A DNA stretch of 64,000 bases from Acidobacteriota bacterium (GCA_016196065.1 JACPYL010000027.1:494347-558346); one strand, 5' to 3'; positions 28,031 through 36,787 are shown, counted from the stretch's first letter. Numbers and translations: made by a program. The notes: generated from the letters alone by a model not told the origin.

Positions 28031-29503
28031 ATGCCGACGCGCGTGGCAGTTCTATTTCTTGCTCTCCTTTTGCAAACAATTGCTTTGTTTTCAACTTTCG
28101 CTTACGCCCAATGCGATGCCTCACACCTACCGCCGGGCTTCGCGGAGGTGACTTCTCGGGCTCGCGCTCTCGTGGACAAAAGCGAGGTGCCTTCCATTTC
28201 CTTCGCTGTCGCTTCTCACGGCACAGTTCTGTGTGAAGATGCATTCGGTTGGGCTGATCGCGAGAAACGACTTCCGGCTAGTCCAAGAACCGTATACGCG
28301 GCCGGGTCGGTTGCAAAGTCGATCACAGGCGCGGCTGTATTCCTGCTCGTGAATCGTGACAAACTTCGGCTGGATGCGACCCCTGAACAGTACGGAGTTC
28401 ACGTTCCGGCCTACGCCGGGAGAGGAATGACGATCCGTCAACTGCTGACCATGTCTGCAGGTGTCCCGCACGGCTGGTTCTACGATTATGAGCCAGGATC
28501 GCATCACCGGGATGCACTGAACCGATATGCCATCAGCGCCTTCCCGCCCGGTCGCTACTTCTATTACTCGAACTTTTCTTTCGGAGTGCTGGGGGAAGTC
28601 GTGGAACGGACTGCCCGACGTCCCTTCGAGGACTTCGTCGGGGAAGGGTTACTGCGGCCACTACAAATGCAATCCAGCGGTTTCAAACCTTCAGAGAAGA
28701 ACTTAAGTACTGGATATGAATCTGGCAAAGCAGTACCTCGCCATGATTTTGAACCGGTGGCTGGCGGCGGGTTCTATACGTCTGCCCACGATCTTGCTTT
28801 GTTTGGCAATTTCCAGTTGGACCCCTCACAAAGACTGATCAGGCCGGACTTAATGCGAGATATGCATACCGTGCCCAAAGGCCATGAATTGGACTGGCGT
28901 TACGCGAATGGTTGGGGAGTTTTAGCGCTGGACAAGGATACCCGCGTACTCGTGAGCAATGGTCGGGTCCTCGGCGGATCGGCGATGCTTCTCGTTCTGC
29001 CCGAAGAAAGCGTGGTAATCGCCTGTCTGACGAACGTGTCAAGTGATGCAACCGATGATCTCGCCTTCCAGTTTGCAAACGTATTTTCTAGTGGTTTCTT
29101 GGCTCGCCTTGAATCCTTACGGAAACAGGTGGAAGCGGCCGAGGCGCCGCAACCTTTCCGTGTCAATGAGTCCATGCGCGGAGCGTGGGTTGGCACGATG
29201 CGTACACCGACGAGGACCCTGCCCGCCGGTCTTCGCTTTGCCAAGGACCAGTCCGAAATACGAGTCGGCAACAGGTCTTTCGTTCCCATCAAGGAGTTGA
29301 GAATCGAACAGGGATTCGTGATGGGAGAAGCGGACATAAGTATTGACTTACCGGAGACCCGCACGCGTACGACGAAGTTGGAATTGCAGCTGCAATTCAT
29401 TGACGGTAAGCGGTTTGTCGGAGCTGCCAGCACAGTGTCAACGGGCGATCTGCCAGGATTCAGCCTGCCCGCATTCATCTCGCTCGTAAGGGAAAAGCAT
29501 TGA
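28031..29503 (+). CDS. Exported serine hydrolase, beta-lactamase/DD-peptidase class C-like (array gene 13)
   Basis: A 490-residue exported protein: signal peptide to about residue 27 (FAYAQ), then a class C beta-lactamase/esterase fold. The SxxK motif is S93-V-A-K96 and the YSN motif occurs in RYFYYSNFSFG. The third motif (HxG/KTG) is less clear; GGSAM after VLVSNGRVL occupies the place. After about residue 370 a lipocalin-like C-terminal domain follows. Likely acts on peptides or esters in the periplasm; true beta-lactamase activity is not implied. Confidence 0.8.
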   Translation: MPTRVAVLFLALLLQTIALFSTFAYAQCDASHLPPGFAEVTSRARALVDKSEVPSISFAVASHGTVLCEDAFGWADREKRLPASPRTVYAAGSVAKSITGAAVFLLVNRDKLRLDATPEQYGVHVPAYAGRGMTIRQLLTMSAGVPHGWFYDYEPGSHHRDALNRYAISAFPPGRYFYYSNFSFGVLGEVVERTARRPFEDFVGEGLLRPLQMQSSGFKPSEKNLSTGYESGKAVPRHDFEPVAGGGFYTSAHDLALFGNFQLDPSQRLIRPDLMRDMHTVPKGHELDWRYANGWGVLALDKDTRVLVSNGRVLGGSAMLLVLPEESVVIACLTNVSSDATDDLAFQFANVFSSGFLARLESLRKQVEAAEAPQPFRVNESMRGAWVGTMRTPTRTLPAGLRFAKDQSEIRVGNRSFVPIKELRIEQGFVMGEADISIDLPETRTRTTKLELQLQFIDGKRFVGAASTVSTGDLPGFSLPAFISLVREKH

Positions 29504-29528
29504 TGCCCGCGTGCCGTGTGGCGATTGC

Positions 29529-29625
29529 TGTCGTAACATCGCCATTACACTAGGTTGCGCTTTCTTTTCGCCTGTCCGGCGAACAAACGGCCCAAGCTGG
29601 TGACAACGCCTGATTGCAACACTTG
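29529..29625. repeat. Cassette-boundary site 13 with both arms
   Basis: Left arm GTCGTAACATCGCCATTACA begins at 29529; right arm AAGCTGGTGACAACGCCTG begins at 29594 with tail ATTGCAACACTTGC. The left arm is nearly identical to that of site 8. Confidence 0.7.
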
Positions 29626-29705
29626 CGACCGCCCAGCGCTCGTCTGCCCCTCATTGCGACGGGAGGATTCTTCCTGTTAGCGGTGGCCTCGGTTTTACTC
29701 GCGCG
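29626..29705 (+). pseudogene. Remnant mini-cassette between sites 13 and 14
   Basis: Only about 80 bp separate two complete boundary sites. The plus-strand frame reads a basic start and one hydrophobic helix (IATGGFFLLAVASVLLA) and then runs on into site 14. There is no ATG, only a TTG at 29614. It looks like the eroded remains of a gene, or an empty cassette. Confidence 0.35.
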
Positions 29706-29707
29706 TT

Positions 29708-29880
29708 CGGTAGTTGGCGTTAAATCGCTATTTCACCAACAATCGCCCCAGGAAAAAAAGTATTCGAGGCGCAAAGCCTCTGACGAGGGCCGCCCGCGAG
29801 CCCTAACTGACACTAGTTAACCCACGGGCCACAGTCCAGTCTGTGGCGGCGTAGTTAGTCAATTCCCCGGTTTACAACAA
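29708..29880. repeat. Cassette-boundary site 14, type C form
   Basis: Left arm GTAGTTGGCGTTAAATCGC starts at 29710 and runs to CACCAACAATCGCC. A copy of the type C segment follows (from GAGGCGCAAAGCCTCTGACG, 29764), and the element ends in the right arm GTAGTTAGTCAATTCCCCGG at 29851 with tail TTTACAACAA. Both arms and the middle are present, showing the composite structure clearly. Confidence 0.72.
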
Positions 29881-29960
29881 CCATGGAAATCTCGCTTACT
29901 TCAGCGTAAGCTGCTGCTGGTTTCCCGAACGCAGGGCAGGGTCACTTTCCTGAGGCAGTA

Positions 29961-31178
29961 ATGGACAATGCTTCAATTCTCTCGCTGACTCCTAGCGATC
30001 CGATTGACACGGCGACAGTAATGTTTGAGCCTCAGCCGGTGCCACGGAGTCCGGCCCTTGCTTTCCTGCTTTCCCTCGCCCTTCCTGGAGCCGGACAGAC
30101 CTACTGCGGCAAGACCTCGCGCGGCCTCTGGACAATGGCAATCTTCCTGCCAGCTCTAGCGTTAACGATCCACTTCACGCGACAGCTCGGAAGCCCGGAA
30201 GGGAAAGTGGACGCTCTCTTCTGGGGCATATCCCTTCGGATCACTCTTTTTCTTTACGTGTTTGCGTTTTTGGATGCTTTCTTCACAGCCCGCGAGATGA
30301 CCGCCGGGACGGATGCCTTTATCGCTGAGAGTCCTCGCGTCGCCGCGATCCTAAACCTATTGACGCGAGGCTTCGGTTATTTCTATCTCGGCCAGCGTAA
30401 GCTTGGCCTCACTGTTTTTTTCGGCCTCATGTTTTTTCAAGGACCGCTCGCGCAGGCCGCCGGTGGCGGTCTGGTTCTTGAGTTCATCATGGCCGCCATC
30501 GGCGTCCACGCCTACAACATCGCGCGCCGATCAGAGAAAGAGATTCTGGCCACGGTACGATTACCAGCCGAACCTGCGCCTTCAAGCGGATTGCCTCTGG
30601 CGATCCCCATCGGCCTCGCAGCGGTGATGGCAAGCGGTTACGTCGCTCTGGTGTTCGTCGGACTCCTTCTGCCCGACTATTCCCACGTCGATCAATCCAG
30701 AGCACATGTTGTGCAAGACTCTGAAGGCGTGTTTTATCAAAACCCGGCTTACGACATAAGCTTGCGGGCACCGGCCCAGTGGACGGTAAAGAATGACGCG
30801 CCGAACTACATGCTTCTTGCCGTGCGCTCGGATCGCGCGTGCAGTGTGACGCTGCAACCGATTGCGTGGTCACCCCTGCTTGGACTGGATTCCTTCAAGG
30901 GGCAACTGGCCTATCAATTTTCAAAAGCGAAAGGACTGGCCGGAGAGGTACTCGATGAGCAGCCGGCCGTTCTTTCAGGGCTTGATGCGCGGGATATTCG
31001 CGTCTCCGTTACGGAGAGAGCACAGCGCCTCATCGAGCACCGCATCATCGCCAGAAGTGGCCTGACCCTCTACGATGTCACTACCGCCGAATTGGCCCCA
31101 GACGAGGGAAATGTTGCCGAACTAAGCTGTGCCTCTGATTTCAGTTTTATCCGCAAGAACCTTGTGCTTCCCCACTGA
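29961..31178 (+). CDS. Polytopic membrane protein with C-terminal soluble domain
   Basis: A 405-residue protein. Residues ~25-180 contain about five membrane segments with two PGAGQTYCGK / GFGYFYLGQRKLG segments, which resemble the TM2-like turn of DUF5683/TM2 proteins. A further helix at ~205-230 (IPIGLAAVMASGYVALVFVGLLL) leads into an extracytoplasmic domain (YDISLRAPAQWTVKND, CSVTLQPIAW, LIEHRIIARSGLTLYDVT) of PsbP/Mog1-like pattern. Last clear plus-strand gene of the array region. Function unknown. Confidence 0.62.
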   Translation: MDNASILSLTPSDPIDTATVMFEPQPVPRSPALAFLLSLALPGAGQTYCGKTSRGLWTMAIFLPALALTIHFTRQLGSPEGKVDALFWGISLRITLFLYVFAFLDAFFTAREMTAGTDAFIAESPRVAAILNLLTRGFGYFYLGQRKLGLTVFFGLMFFQGPLAQAAGGGLVLEFIMAAIGVHAYNIARRSEKEILATVRLPAEPAPSSGLPLAIPIGLAAVMASGYVALVFVGLLLPDYSHVDQSRAHVVQDSEGVFYQNPAYDISLRAPAQWTVKNDAPNYMLLAVRSDRACSVTLQPIAWSPLLGLDSFKGQLAYQFSKAKGLAGEVLDEQPAVLSGLDARDIRVSVTERAQRLIEHRIIARSGLTLYDVTTAELAPDEGNVAELSCASDFSFIRKNLVLPH

Positions 31179-31252
31179 CTTGAAAGCGAGAGAGTTGGCA
31201 TTGCCTTCTCTTTCACTGCGAAACGCGTCTCAGTCTATTTGCCCGCAGCAAG

Positions 31253-32698
31253 TCAGCGATTGTTGTCGGGAATGTGTGATGACGCCGAGGGCAATGTCCA
31301 CGTGATGGTATTGGACTTCACCAGCGGCAATTCTTCCATTTTCTGCCCAGCGGCCTTGTCCGGATAGTCAAAACGTACAATTTGAATGGAATACTTGCCG
31401 GGCTTTCGGATGTCCCAGATGGCGTCATTCGCGTCGAATGCGTCCAGGGTAATCACTCCGCAGAGGTTCTCGCCCGGCCCCAGGTTCCAAATATGACTGG
31501 CATCGGTGCCGCGGTCGCCGCTCTGAAAAGATTTCAGTCCGGCTGCAATTCTCTCCTTGCCTTTCTCGTTGAATGGCACCGGCACTCCGTCCTTGTCGCG
31601 AAGCGAGATTTCCTGGTCGAAAGTTCCATTGTCGACCCGGATTGCATGATCGGAGATATTGGTCTGGCATATTCTCAATCCGAAGCGACGATCTGTCGTG
31701 AATGATTCTTCGGGACCAATTGTAATAATGAATGGCGGATGCAACTCGACGGGACGTCCTACCGCGACATGCACGGTGTTCGACTTCACCGGCAGGTTAG
31801 TCGTTGGATCAGTCAAGACTACCTGGATCGAGTAATTGCCCACGCTGCCAACGTCGTAAATGCCCCCAACCACCCTTGTCTGTTCTACGGTCTCGCCGGG
31901 GGAAATTGGAACAAAGGCGAAATCGCCTGCAGGCATCTCCTCCCCGGTTAGTAGAGCCTTCCCCTGCTTTGTCAGCAGCACGGGATTCCCGAGACCGTCG
32001 CGAACGTCCCATCCGAAGCCAAACTCATCCGGCTCTTTTGAGGTGAAGTCTCGATTTCGCCCGTTCCAGAGGGCGAGATTGATGCTCTGAGCCGATAGGT
32101 TCCTCACGGAAACTTGGATCGGTATTTGCCAGCCTGCTTTGACCGATGCGAACGGGGACCTGATCGTGATCGCAATCGCCGGCTTCAAGGGCTGCGTACC
32201 TAACACGGGAGATGGCACACGGAACGTGAGCACGTTCGATTTGACTTTCAGCCCGGTCGCCTGGTCCATCCTGTACACCTGAGCCTGATACTCGCCGGCC
32301 TTGCTGAGATCGTAAAATCGATTCAGGATTACTTGTGCCCGCAGTACTTTTCCCGGCGCGAGTGAAACAGTAAATGCACTTGATGTTGCGCCAGGACCGT
32401 TGCGAATGCCTCTTCCAGCTGGCGTTTCCGGTACTGGAAGGCCCGCATCATCGCGAAGGTCAAGCTGAAACATCTGCCACCCCGGCCATCCGGGGATCAC
32501 CCCGTAGCCAATGTCATTGTTCGATGTGTTGGTCATCGCAATCTCCAACAACATCTCAGACTCGGCTTTGACGACTGGCGGGATGCTGATGCTGATCGAG
32601 AACGAGGGTCGTTCGGGTTTCGCTGGTGGTTGGGAAAAGGTCAAGTGGGGCGTCGCGATCCCAACCAGCAATAAGAGGCATTTCAGCAAGTTGCTCAC
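31253..32698 (-). CDS. Secreted protein with three tandem Ig-like domains
   Basis: A 481-residue exported protein starting at a GTG (32698) with AGGAG eight bases upstream. After the signal peptide (LLLVGIATPHLTFSQ) a ~150-residue unit occurs three times: each has an ISI/ITI opening strand, an N-x-S/T-rich middle (NTSNNDIGYG, NLSAQSINLAL, NISDHAIRVDN), a LRDxxGxPV segment and a GxYxxQVxxxD...VKSNxxxx end. This is an internal triplication of a beta-sandwich, probably extracellular binding. No catalytic motif seen. Confidence 0.7.
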   Translation of the reverse strand: MSNLLKCLLLLVGIATPHLTFSQPPAKPERPSFSISISIPPVVKAESEMLLEIAMTNTSNNDIGYGVIPGWPGWQMFQLDLRDDAGLPVPETPAGRGIRNGPGATSSAFTVSLAPGKVLRAQVILNRFYDLSKAGEYQAQVYRMDQATGLKVKSNVLTFRVPSPVLGTQPLKPAIAITIRSPFASVKAGWQIPIQVSVRNLSAQSINLALWNGRNRDFTSKEPDEFGFGWDVRDGLGNPVLLTKQGKALLTGEEMPAGDFAFVPISPGETVEQTRVVGGIYDVGSVGNYSIQVVLTDPTTNLPVKSNTVHVAVGRPVELHPPFIITIGPEESFTTDRRFGLRICQTNISDHAIRVDNGTFDQEISLRDKDGVPVPFNEKGKERIAAGLKSFQSGDRGTDASHIWNLGPGENLCGVITLDAFDANDAIWDIRKPGKYSIQIVRFDYPDKAAGQKMEELPLVKSNTITWTLPSASSHIPDNNR

Positions 32699-32817
32699 GG
32701 CGTGCGCTCCTTATGTGGAACTCGCGAAAGCGTAGGTTGCGACATAGGGCATGAACTGTCAATCGGCGTAATAGTAGGAACGGCCTCGCTGTTGTTTCTT
32801 GCACCACTTATTCGGCC

Positions 32818-32847
32818 GTAGTTGGCTAGAAACCGCCATTGCACTCC
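32818..32847. repeat. Possible outlying boundary half-site
   Basis: GTAGTTGGCTAGAAACCGCC then ATTGCACTCC resembles the left arm of sites 4 and 14. No right arm was identified. It may mark the right end of the cassette-like region. Confidence 0.35.
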
Positions 32848-32883
32848 TTTCCCGAACGCCATCGCCAGTCCGACATCGAGTGG

Positions 32884-34032
32884 TTATCTGGATTGGGGCA
32901 CAGATTTTTCCGTCAGCGTTCGGATCAGATCCACTTCGGATTGCCGATACGGAGTCCCGTCGGGACGCAGCACTTCGTGAAACCATACCGGTGGTTGGTT
33001 CTGGACGTAGGGATGCTCCCATGACTCCCAGGGAAAGTAGGTCTGCGTTTTACCGGCGACGAATCCCCAGTTGATGGCTCCGACATGCTCTTGCTTTGCA
33101 ATCGGCAACACGCCGTCGAAGGTGCTGCCCACTGAACGCGCCATGTATTCCGTGCAGATCACGGGCCGGTTGTACTTCTTCAGCCACGCTACCTGGCGCT
33201 TGAAGTATTCCGGCCAGCTGTAGTTGTGAAAGGTGACGATGTCGGACTCGCGCAGTTGAATCTGCTGGAGTTCTTCCAGATTGGCCCCGTCAGGAGAAGT
33301 GTCCACAGCCCACACTCCGCTGGTGAGCGGCTGCGTCGGCTTCGCTTCCCGGGCCCACGCGAATACCTGAGGCAAAAGCGCTGCCACTCGGGCGACTTTG
33401 TCTTCCCGCTTCAGTTCGGTCTTCGGATAATTGCCGGTGTTGTCGGCGCCGGGTTCGTTCCACACATCCCACGCCAGAATCCGATCATCCTTGCCGAATG
33501 TTCCCATGACGCCCAGGACGTATTCCTTCAGACGTGGATATTGATTCTTGTCGGCCAGCGCGGTCGCACCGGGACTCTGCACCCATCCTGAGTTGTGAAT
33601 CCCGGGAGTAGGTGCATGTTGCAAACCAAGACGAGGCAATGGATCCCAGCACGAATCGAACAGCACCAGTACCGGGCGGATATGGTGGCGGGCCGCGATC
33701 GTCAAAAAGGCGTCGATACGTTTTTGAAAGCCGGCTGCATCCTGCTGCCAGAGCAGATCGTGCAGAAAGACGCGCATGGTATTCATACCCAGCGCTTCCG
33801 CCCAGGTGAATTCCTGATCGATCTCAGCGGGATTGAAAGTTGCTTCCTGCCACATTTCCAACTGGTTGATCGCAGACCGAGGGACATAATTGCTGCCCAC
33901 CAGCCAGGGTTGGTGCGCGTACCATTCGTTGGCTTTCTGCTCCGTCCAGCGGGCTGTTTGTGCAGACACGGGGACGGTGCACAACACGGCGGTCGCGACC
34001 AGGGTCACGAAAACGAACATAAGTTTCTTCAC
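32884..34032 (-). CDS. Secreted glycoside hydrolase (clan GH-A, GH5-like)
   Basis: A 382-residue exported enzyme. The GTG at 34032, with CTGGAG upstream, gives a signal peptide ending near VPVSAQ; the longer frame to 34236 overlaps the radical SAM gene and is not used. The (beta/alpha)8 pattern includes AWDVWNEPG, whose Glu is the predicted acid/base, and ICTEYMAR, whose Glu is the predicted nucleophile. Substrate unknown (beta-glycan likely). It follows the radical SAM gene by about 20 bp, so it may be co-transcribed with the peptide cluster. Confidence 0.8.
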   Translation of the reverse strand: MKKLMFVFVTLVATAVLCTVPVSAQTARWTEQKANEWYAHQPWLVGSNYVPRSAINQLEMWQEATFNPAEIDQEFTWAEALGMNTMRVFLHDLLWQQDAAGFQKRIDAFLTIAARHHIRPVLVLFDSCWDPLPRLGLQHAPTPGIHNSGWVQSPGATALADKNQYPRLKEYVLGVMGTFGKDDRILAWDVWNEPGADNTGNYPKTELKREDKVARVAALLPQVFAWAREAKPTQPLTSGVWAVDTSPDGANLEELQQIQLRESDIVTFHNYSWPEYFKRQVAWLKKYNRPVICTEYMARSVGSTFDGVLPIAKQEHVGAINWGFVAGKTQTYFPWESWEHPYVQNQPPVWFHEVLRPDGTPYRQSEVDLIRTLTEKSVPQSR

Positions 34033-34052
34033 GGTTTGTACTCCAGTGGTAG

Positions 34053-35168
34053 TTAGTCGCCGTTCATGGCCAACGCGGCCATCGGACGAATCTGCACGAG
34101 CGGCGTCATCGACGTCGGCTTCCCAGCCTTGCGCAGCATATTCGCAGATGGGATGCCGGTGCGGTAGTAAGACTTCTCGCAGTCCGCGGTCGAGGGGCCG
34201 CGCATGCTGCCTTCCATGTAGGCCAGTCCCGGACAACGCGTACAGCTACTGACGTGGCTGCATGACGAACACGTAGTCAGGTCTTTCGCCTTGATGGAGC
34301 GCACTTCGTTCATCTCCGGCGAGTGATTCCAGATGTCGATGAACTTCTGCTGTCGCACATTACCGGTCGGCAAAGGGAACTGCACGCAGGGGAAAACGTC
34401 TCCGTAGGGAGAGATATAGCAGAAAGAATGGCCCGCGCTGCAGGAGTAGCCTTCCATGTCATCGTCGGTGACCGGCATCGGCGGCGCGCAGAACTCTTCC
34501 ATGTTGGGAACAAGGTTGGGATTCGCGAAGACGCTCGGCAATTCCTCGCCAGCGATGCGCAGGGAGAGAACGTCCGTGTTGCCGTCCATCATGGGCGTAA
34601 TCGTCGGATCGAGCGTGTAGTGCGCTCCCAGTTCGGTTGCCAGTGCCTGAACGCCGTCGCTGTCGTGGCGGTTCAAGGTCATCATCACGTTGGCGACAGT
34701 GACTTTCAATCCCTGCTCGCGCATGAAGCGGATCGCTTTGATGGTGCGATTGAATGATCCGGGAAGTTTCGTGATCGCGTCATGAACTTCGGCACGATGT
34801 GAGTACACGCTGATCTGGATCGTGTCCACGCCGAGATCGCGAATGCGCTTTGCTTCTTTGGCGTGAATCATGACAGCGTTTGTCTTGATTTTTACGTTGA
34901 ACTGCAAGCGGCGCGCGTACTCGAGAATCTCAAAAAAATCGCGGCGCAGGAAAACTTCTCCGCCACTGAATGTAAGAAAGAAAACTCCCGCGTCGGCCAG
35001 TTGATCGAGGACGCCTTTCATTTCGGCGGTTGTCATCTCGCCATGGTCGTCGTGATCGAGGTAACAGTGCACGCAGCGCTCATTGCAGCGATAAGTGACA
35101 TCCAGATGCACGCTGATCGGCACACCGAGGTCGAAAGCCTTCTGGCTCATTTCATTAAGCAGGCTCAT
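34053..35168 (-). CDS. Radical SAM/SPASM peptide-modifying enzyme
   Basis: A 371-residue radical SAM protein. The [4Fe-4S]-SAM motif CxxxCxxC is C28-C32-C35 (RCNERCVHC), followed by FSGGEVFLR. The C-terminal SPASM region is cysteine-rich: CSAGHSFC, FPCVQFP, then CSSCSHVSSCTRCPG, enough for auxiliary clusters. Such enzymes install thioether or C-C links in RiPP precursors. It overlaps the PqqD-like gene by four bases (ATGA), indicating translational coupling. The likely substrate is the peptide encoded at 36800-36982. Confidence 0.88.
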   Translation of the reverse strand: MSLLNEMSQKAFDLGVPISVHLDVTYRCNERCVHCYLDHDDHGEMTTAEMKGVLDQLADAGVFFLTFSGGEVFLRRDFFEILEYARRLQFNVKIKTNAVMIHAKEAKRIRDLGVDTIQISVYSHRAEVHDAITKLPGSFNRTIKAIRFMREQGLKVTVANVMMTLNRHDSDGVQALATELGAHYTLDPTITPMMDGNTDVLSLRIAGEELPSVFANPNLVPNMEEFCAPPMPVTDDDMEGYSCSAGHSFCYISPYGDVFPCVQFPLPTGNVRQQKFIDIWNHSPEMNEVRSIKAKDLTTCSSCSHVSSCTRCPGLAYMEGSMRGPSTADCEKSYYRTGIPSANMLRKAGKPTSMTPLVQIRPMAALAMNGD

Positions 35169-35521
35169 CGGGCCTCCGGCGATTGCGGTGTTGCATGTGT
35201 GTCGGAAAACGGCTGATCGGACACTACGAGAATCCCGTGCTGCGAAAGCTCGCTGACAAATTGTTCCGCGTCGCGCTGGGCCTGATCGGGTTCGATATCA
35301 AATTGCCCGCAGATCTTGTGGCTGACAATTTCACGGAGCGGAGTGCGTCCATCGGCGGCCTGCCAGATGGCGGTGGCGACTTCGTTCAGCGTGAAGAACG
35401 TCGAATCCATGGAATTCATCACCATCATTTCGCCGGCCAGCATGCGGGCGGCGATGGCGGAACTGCGCGCGATGTAGGTATCAGACAAGGGTCGGCATCG
35501 CCTCGAAGTTGCGGATTTCAT
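35165..35521 (-). CDS. PqqD-family peptide recognition protein (RRE)
   Basis: A 118-residue protein with the PqqD / RiPP recognition element fold: ARMLAGEMMVMNSMDSTFFTL, then NEVATAIWQAADGRTPLREIV and an EQFVSELSQHGILV helix. PqqD proteins bind the leader peptide and present it to a radical SAM partner. The first ATG (35521) overlaps the kinase gene by 41 bases. A TTG at 35488, just before the conserved domain, is an alternative start. The C-terminal tail is Pro/Ser-rich. Confidence 0.85.
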   Translation of the reverse strand: MKSATSRRCRPLSDTYIARSSAIAARMLAGEMMVMNSMDSTFFTLNEVATAIWQAADGRTPLREIVSHKICGQFDIEPDQAQRDAEQFVSELSQHGILVVSDQPFSDTHATPQSPEAR

Positions 35522-36308
35522 TCCAAACGCGCGTATCAGGATAAAACGTCAGACGGCGAACGGGAACTCTTTGAACAAAATCACAGGCGGTCGCGAGAAG
35601 CTTCTCCACCAGTTCGCTGTCCTCGGCAAAGAAAAGAATGTTGCGCATCAGGCGGCGAACGGCCTCGGCAGGAGGCAGCTCGTCGATGCGATTCTCCGGC
35701 CCCTTGTCGAGAAAGAAGAGCGCCGAGATTGGAGCCTCAGTATTTTCGCCGGCCTTGGCCAACTCCCCCGAAAACGGCGTTCCATAAGCGAAGTAGCCTG
35801 CAGGGCTGGGGCGAACGTAGGAAATCTCGTCGGTGAGCAGCGTGGCATCCGGAGGAGCAAGACTGCTGATGGTTGTTTTGCCGGCACCGGAGACACCCGA
35901 AAAAAGGAATGCTCGGCCATCGCAAATTCCACTGGCTCCGTGCAGGAGAAATCCGCCGCGCGCGGAAATAACCAGGCTATGCAGAATTCGCAAAACGGAA
36001 TCGAGCGCGTAAGGGTTGGCTGTTTGCCGAACCCGGCCATGGCGGGTAATCGGATTCCAGCGTGCGAGAAAATCTCCGCGTTCAAGCAGCCACTCAGCGC
36101 CATCGCGCCGCACGCGGACATCATCGTCGGAGCCAGGGCCCGGCGGAATAAGATCGAAATCGAGTTGAAGTTCCGGCTGGGAGGAACTGAGATATCCGGC
36201 ATAACGCTCACAGAGCAAGTCGAAGAAGTGCTGATCGCTGGTCCGCAGCAGGATCGGGATGCTTCCAATCTCGACGACGCATTCGATTTGCTTGTTAGTT
36301 TCGGTCAT
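35481..36308 (-). CDS. HPr kinase-like ATPase of the peptide cluster
   Basis: A 275-residue protein resembling the C-terminal kinase domain of HPr kinase/phosphorylase. The P-loop GVSGAGKT is at 138-145, preceded by GGFLLHGASGI, and followed by LLTDEISYVRP and AYGTPFSGEL. HprK-like proteins in peptide clusters include lasso-peptide kinases that phosphorylate a C-terminal serine; the precursor here ends in Ser-Ser. The ATG overlaps the preceding stop by four bases (ATGA). Confidence 0.8.
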   Translation of the reverse strand: MTETNKQIECVVEIGSIPILLRTSDQHFFDLLCERYAGYLSSSQPELQLDFDLIPPGPGSDDDVRVRRDGAEWLLERGDFLARWNPITRHGRVRQTANPYALDSVLRILHSLVISARGGFLLHGASGICDGRAFLFSGVSGAGKTTISSLAPPDATLLTDEISYVRPSPAGYFAYGTPFSGELAKAGENTEAPISALFFLDKGPENRIDELPPAEAVRRLMRNILFFAEDSELVEKLLATACDFVQRVPVRRLTFYPDTRVWNEIRNFEAMPTLV

Positions 36309-36787
36309 GCGATTTCAAGGTCAGCGCCGGGTAGCCGCTGAAGATTTCTAGAGTGATGAAGCCGCAGAGCAATACGCCGAGCGATGCTCGAATAGCAAAA
36401 CAGCAGACCCAGTGCGCGTGTCCAGGGGCGAGCGGTCAGGGAAACTGGCTGACCGTTGCGCGTCGCGGCCACCAGCCTTCCAACAAACTGTTCGGTGGTG
36501 TATGTGGGGTCGGCACCCGGCATTGAATCGCCTCGGGCGACGAAACGATGGTTCTCGTTGCGGCTCATAAACCGATGCAGGAAGAAGCGGTCTTCGCGAA
36601 ACGCCAGAACAATCTCACCGGTAGCAACATCGTCGAGTGAGCACGCTTGAATTTCCGCAACGTCTCCCGGATAGAGCGCCGGCAGCATGCTTGCGCCGCG
36701 CACGTGGAGGCGCAAACGTCCTCCGCAGCGCAAGCCCTCAACGGCTAAAACATTACGCTGCGTGCTCCAGCAATCACTTGCACTCAT
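36305..36787 (-). CDS. S26-type signal peptidase-like protease (Ser/His type)
   Basis: A 160-residue S24/S26-like protein. RGASMLPALYPGD carries the nucleophile Ser33; FFLHRFMSR puts His71 where bacterial signal peptidases have lysine, as in Sec11/SipW-type enzymes; FVARGDSMPGADP supplies the RGD...D box. There is no clear N-terminal membrane anchor; a weak hydrophobic segment lies near 125-140. In this cluster it is a good candidate for leader removal (inference). It starts 12 bases after the precursor-like gene. Confidence 0.75.
   Translation of the reverse strand: MSASDCWSTQRNVLAVEGLRCGGRLRLHVRGASMLPALYPGDVAEIQACSLDDVATGEIVLAFREDRFFLHRFMSRNENHRFVARGDSMPGADPTYTTEQFVGRLVAATRNGQPVSLTARPWTRALGLLFCYSSIARRIALRLHHSRNLQRLPGADLEIA

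Noticed and set aside
28031..29503. Antibiotic-resistance beta-lactamase in a cassette
   Set aside because: The fold and SxxK/YSN motifs are those of the broad serine hydrolase family; the extra C-terminal domain and missing clear KTG/HxG motif make drug hydrolysis unsupported.
16926..29880. CRISPR array
   Set aside because: The repeats are 200-1500 bp apart, degenerate, and separated by whole genes; there are no uniform spacers and no cas genes.
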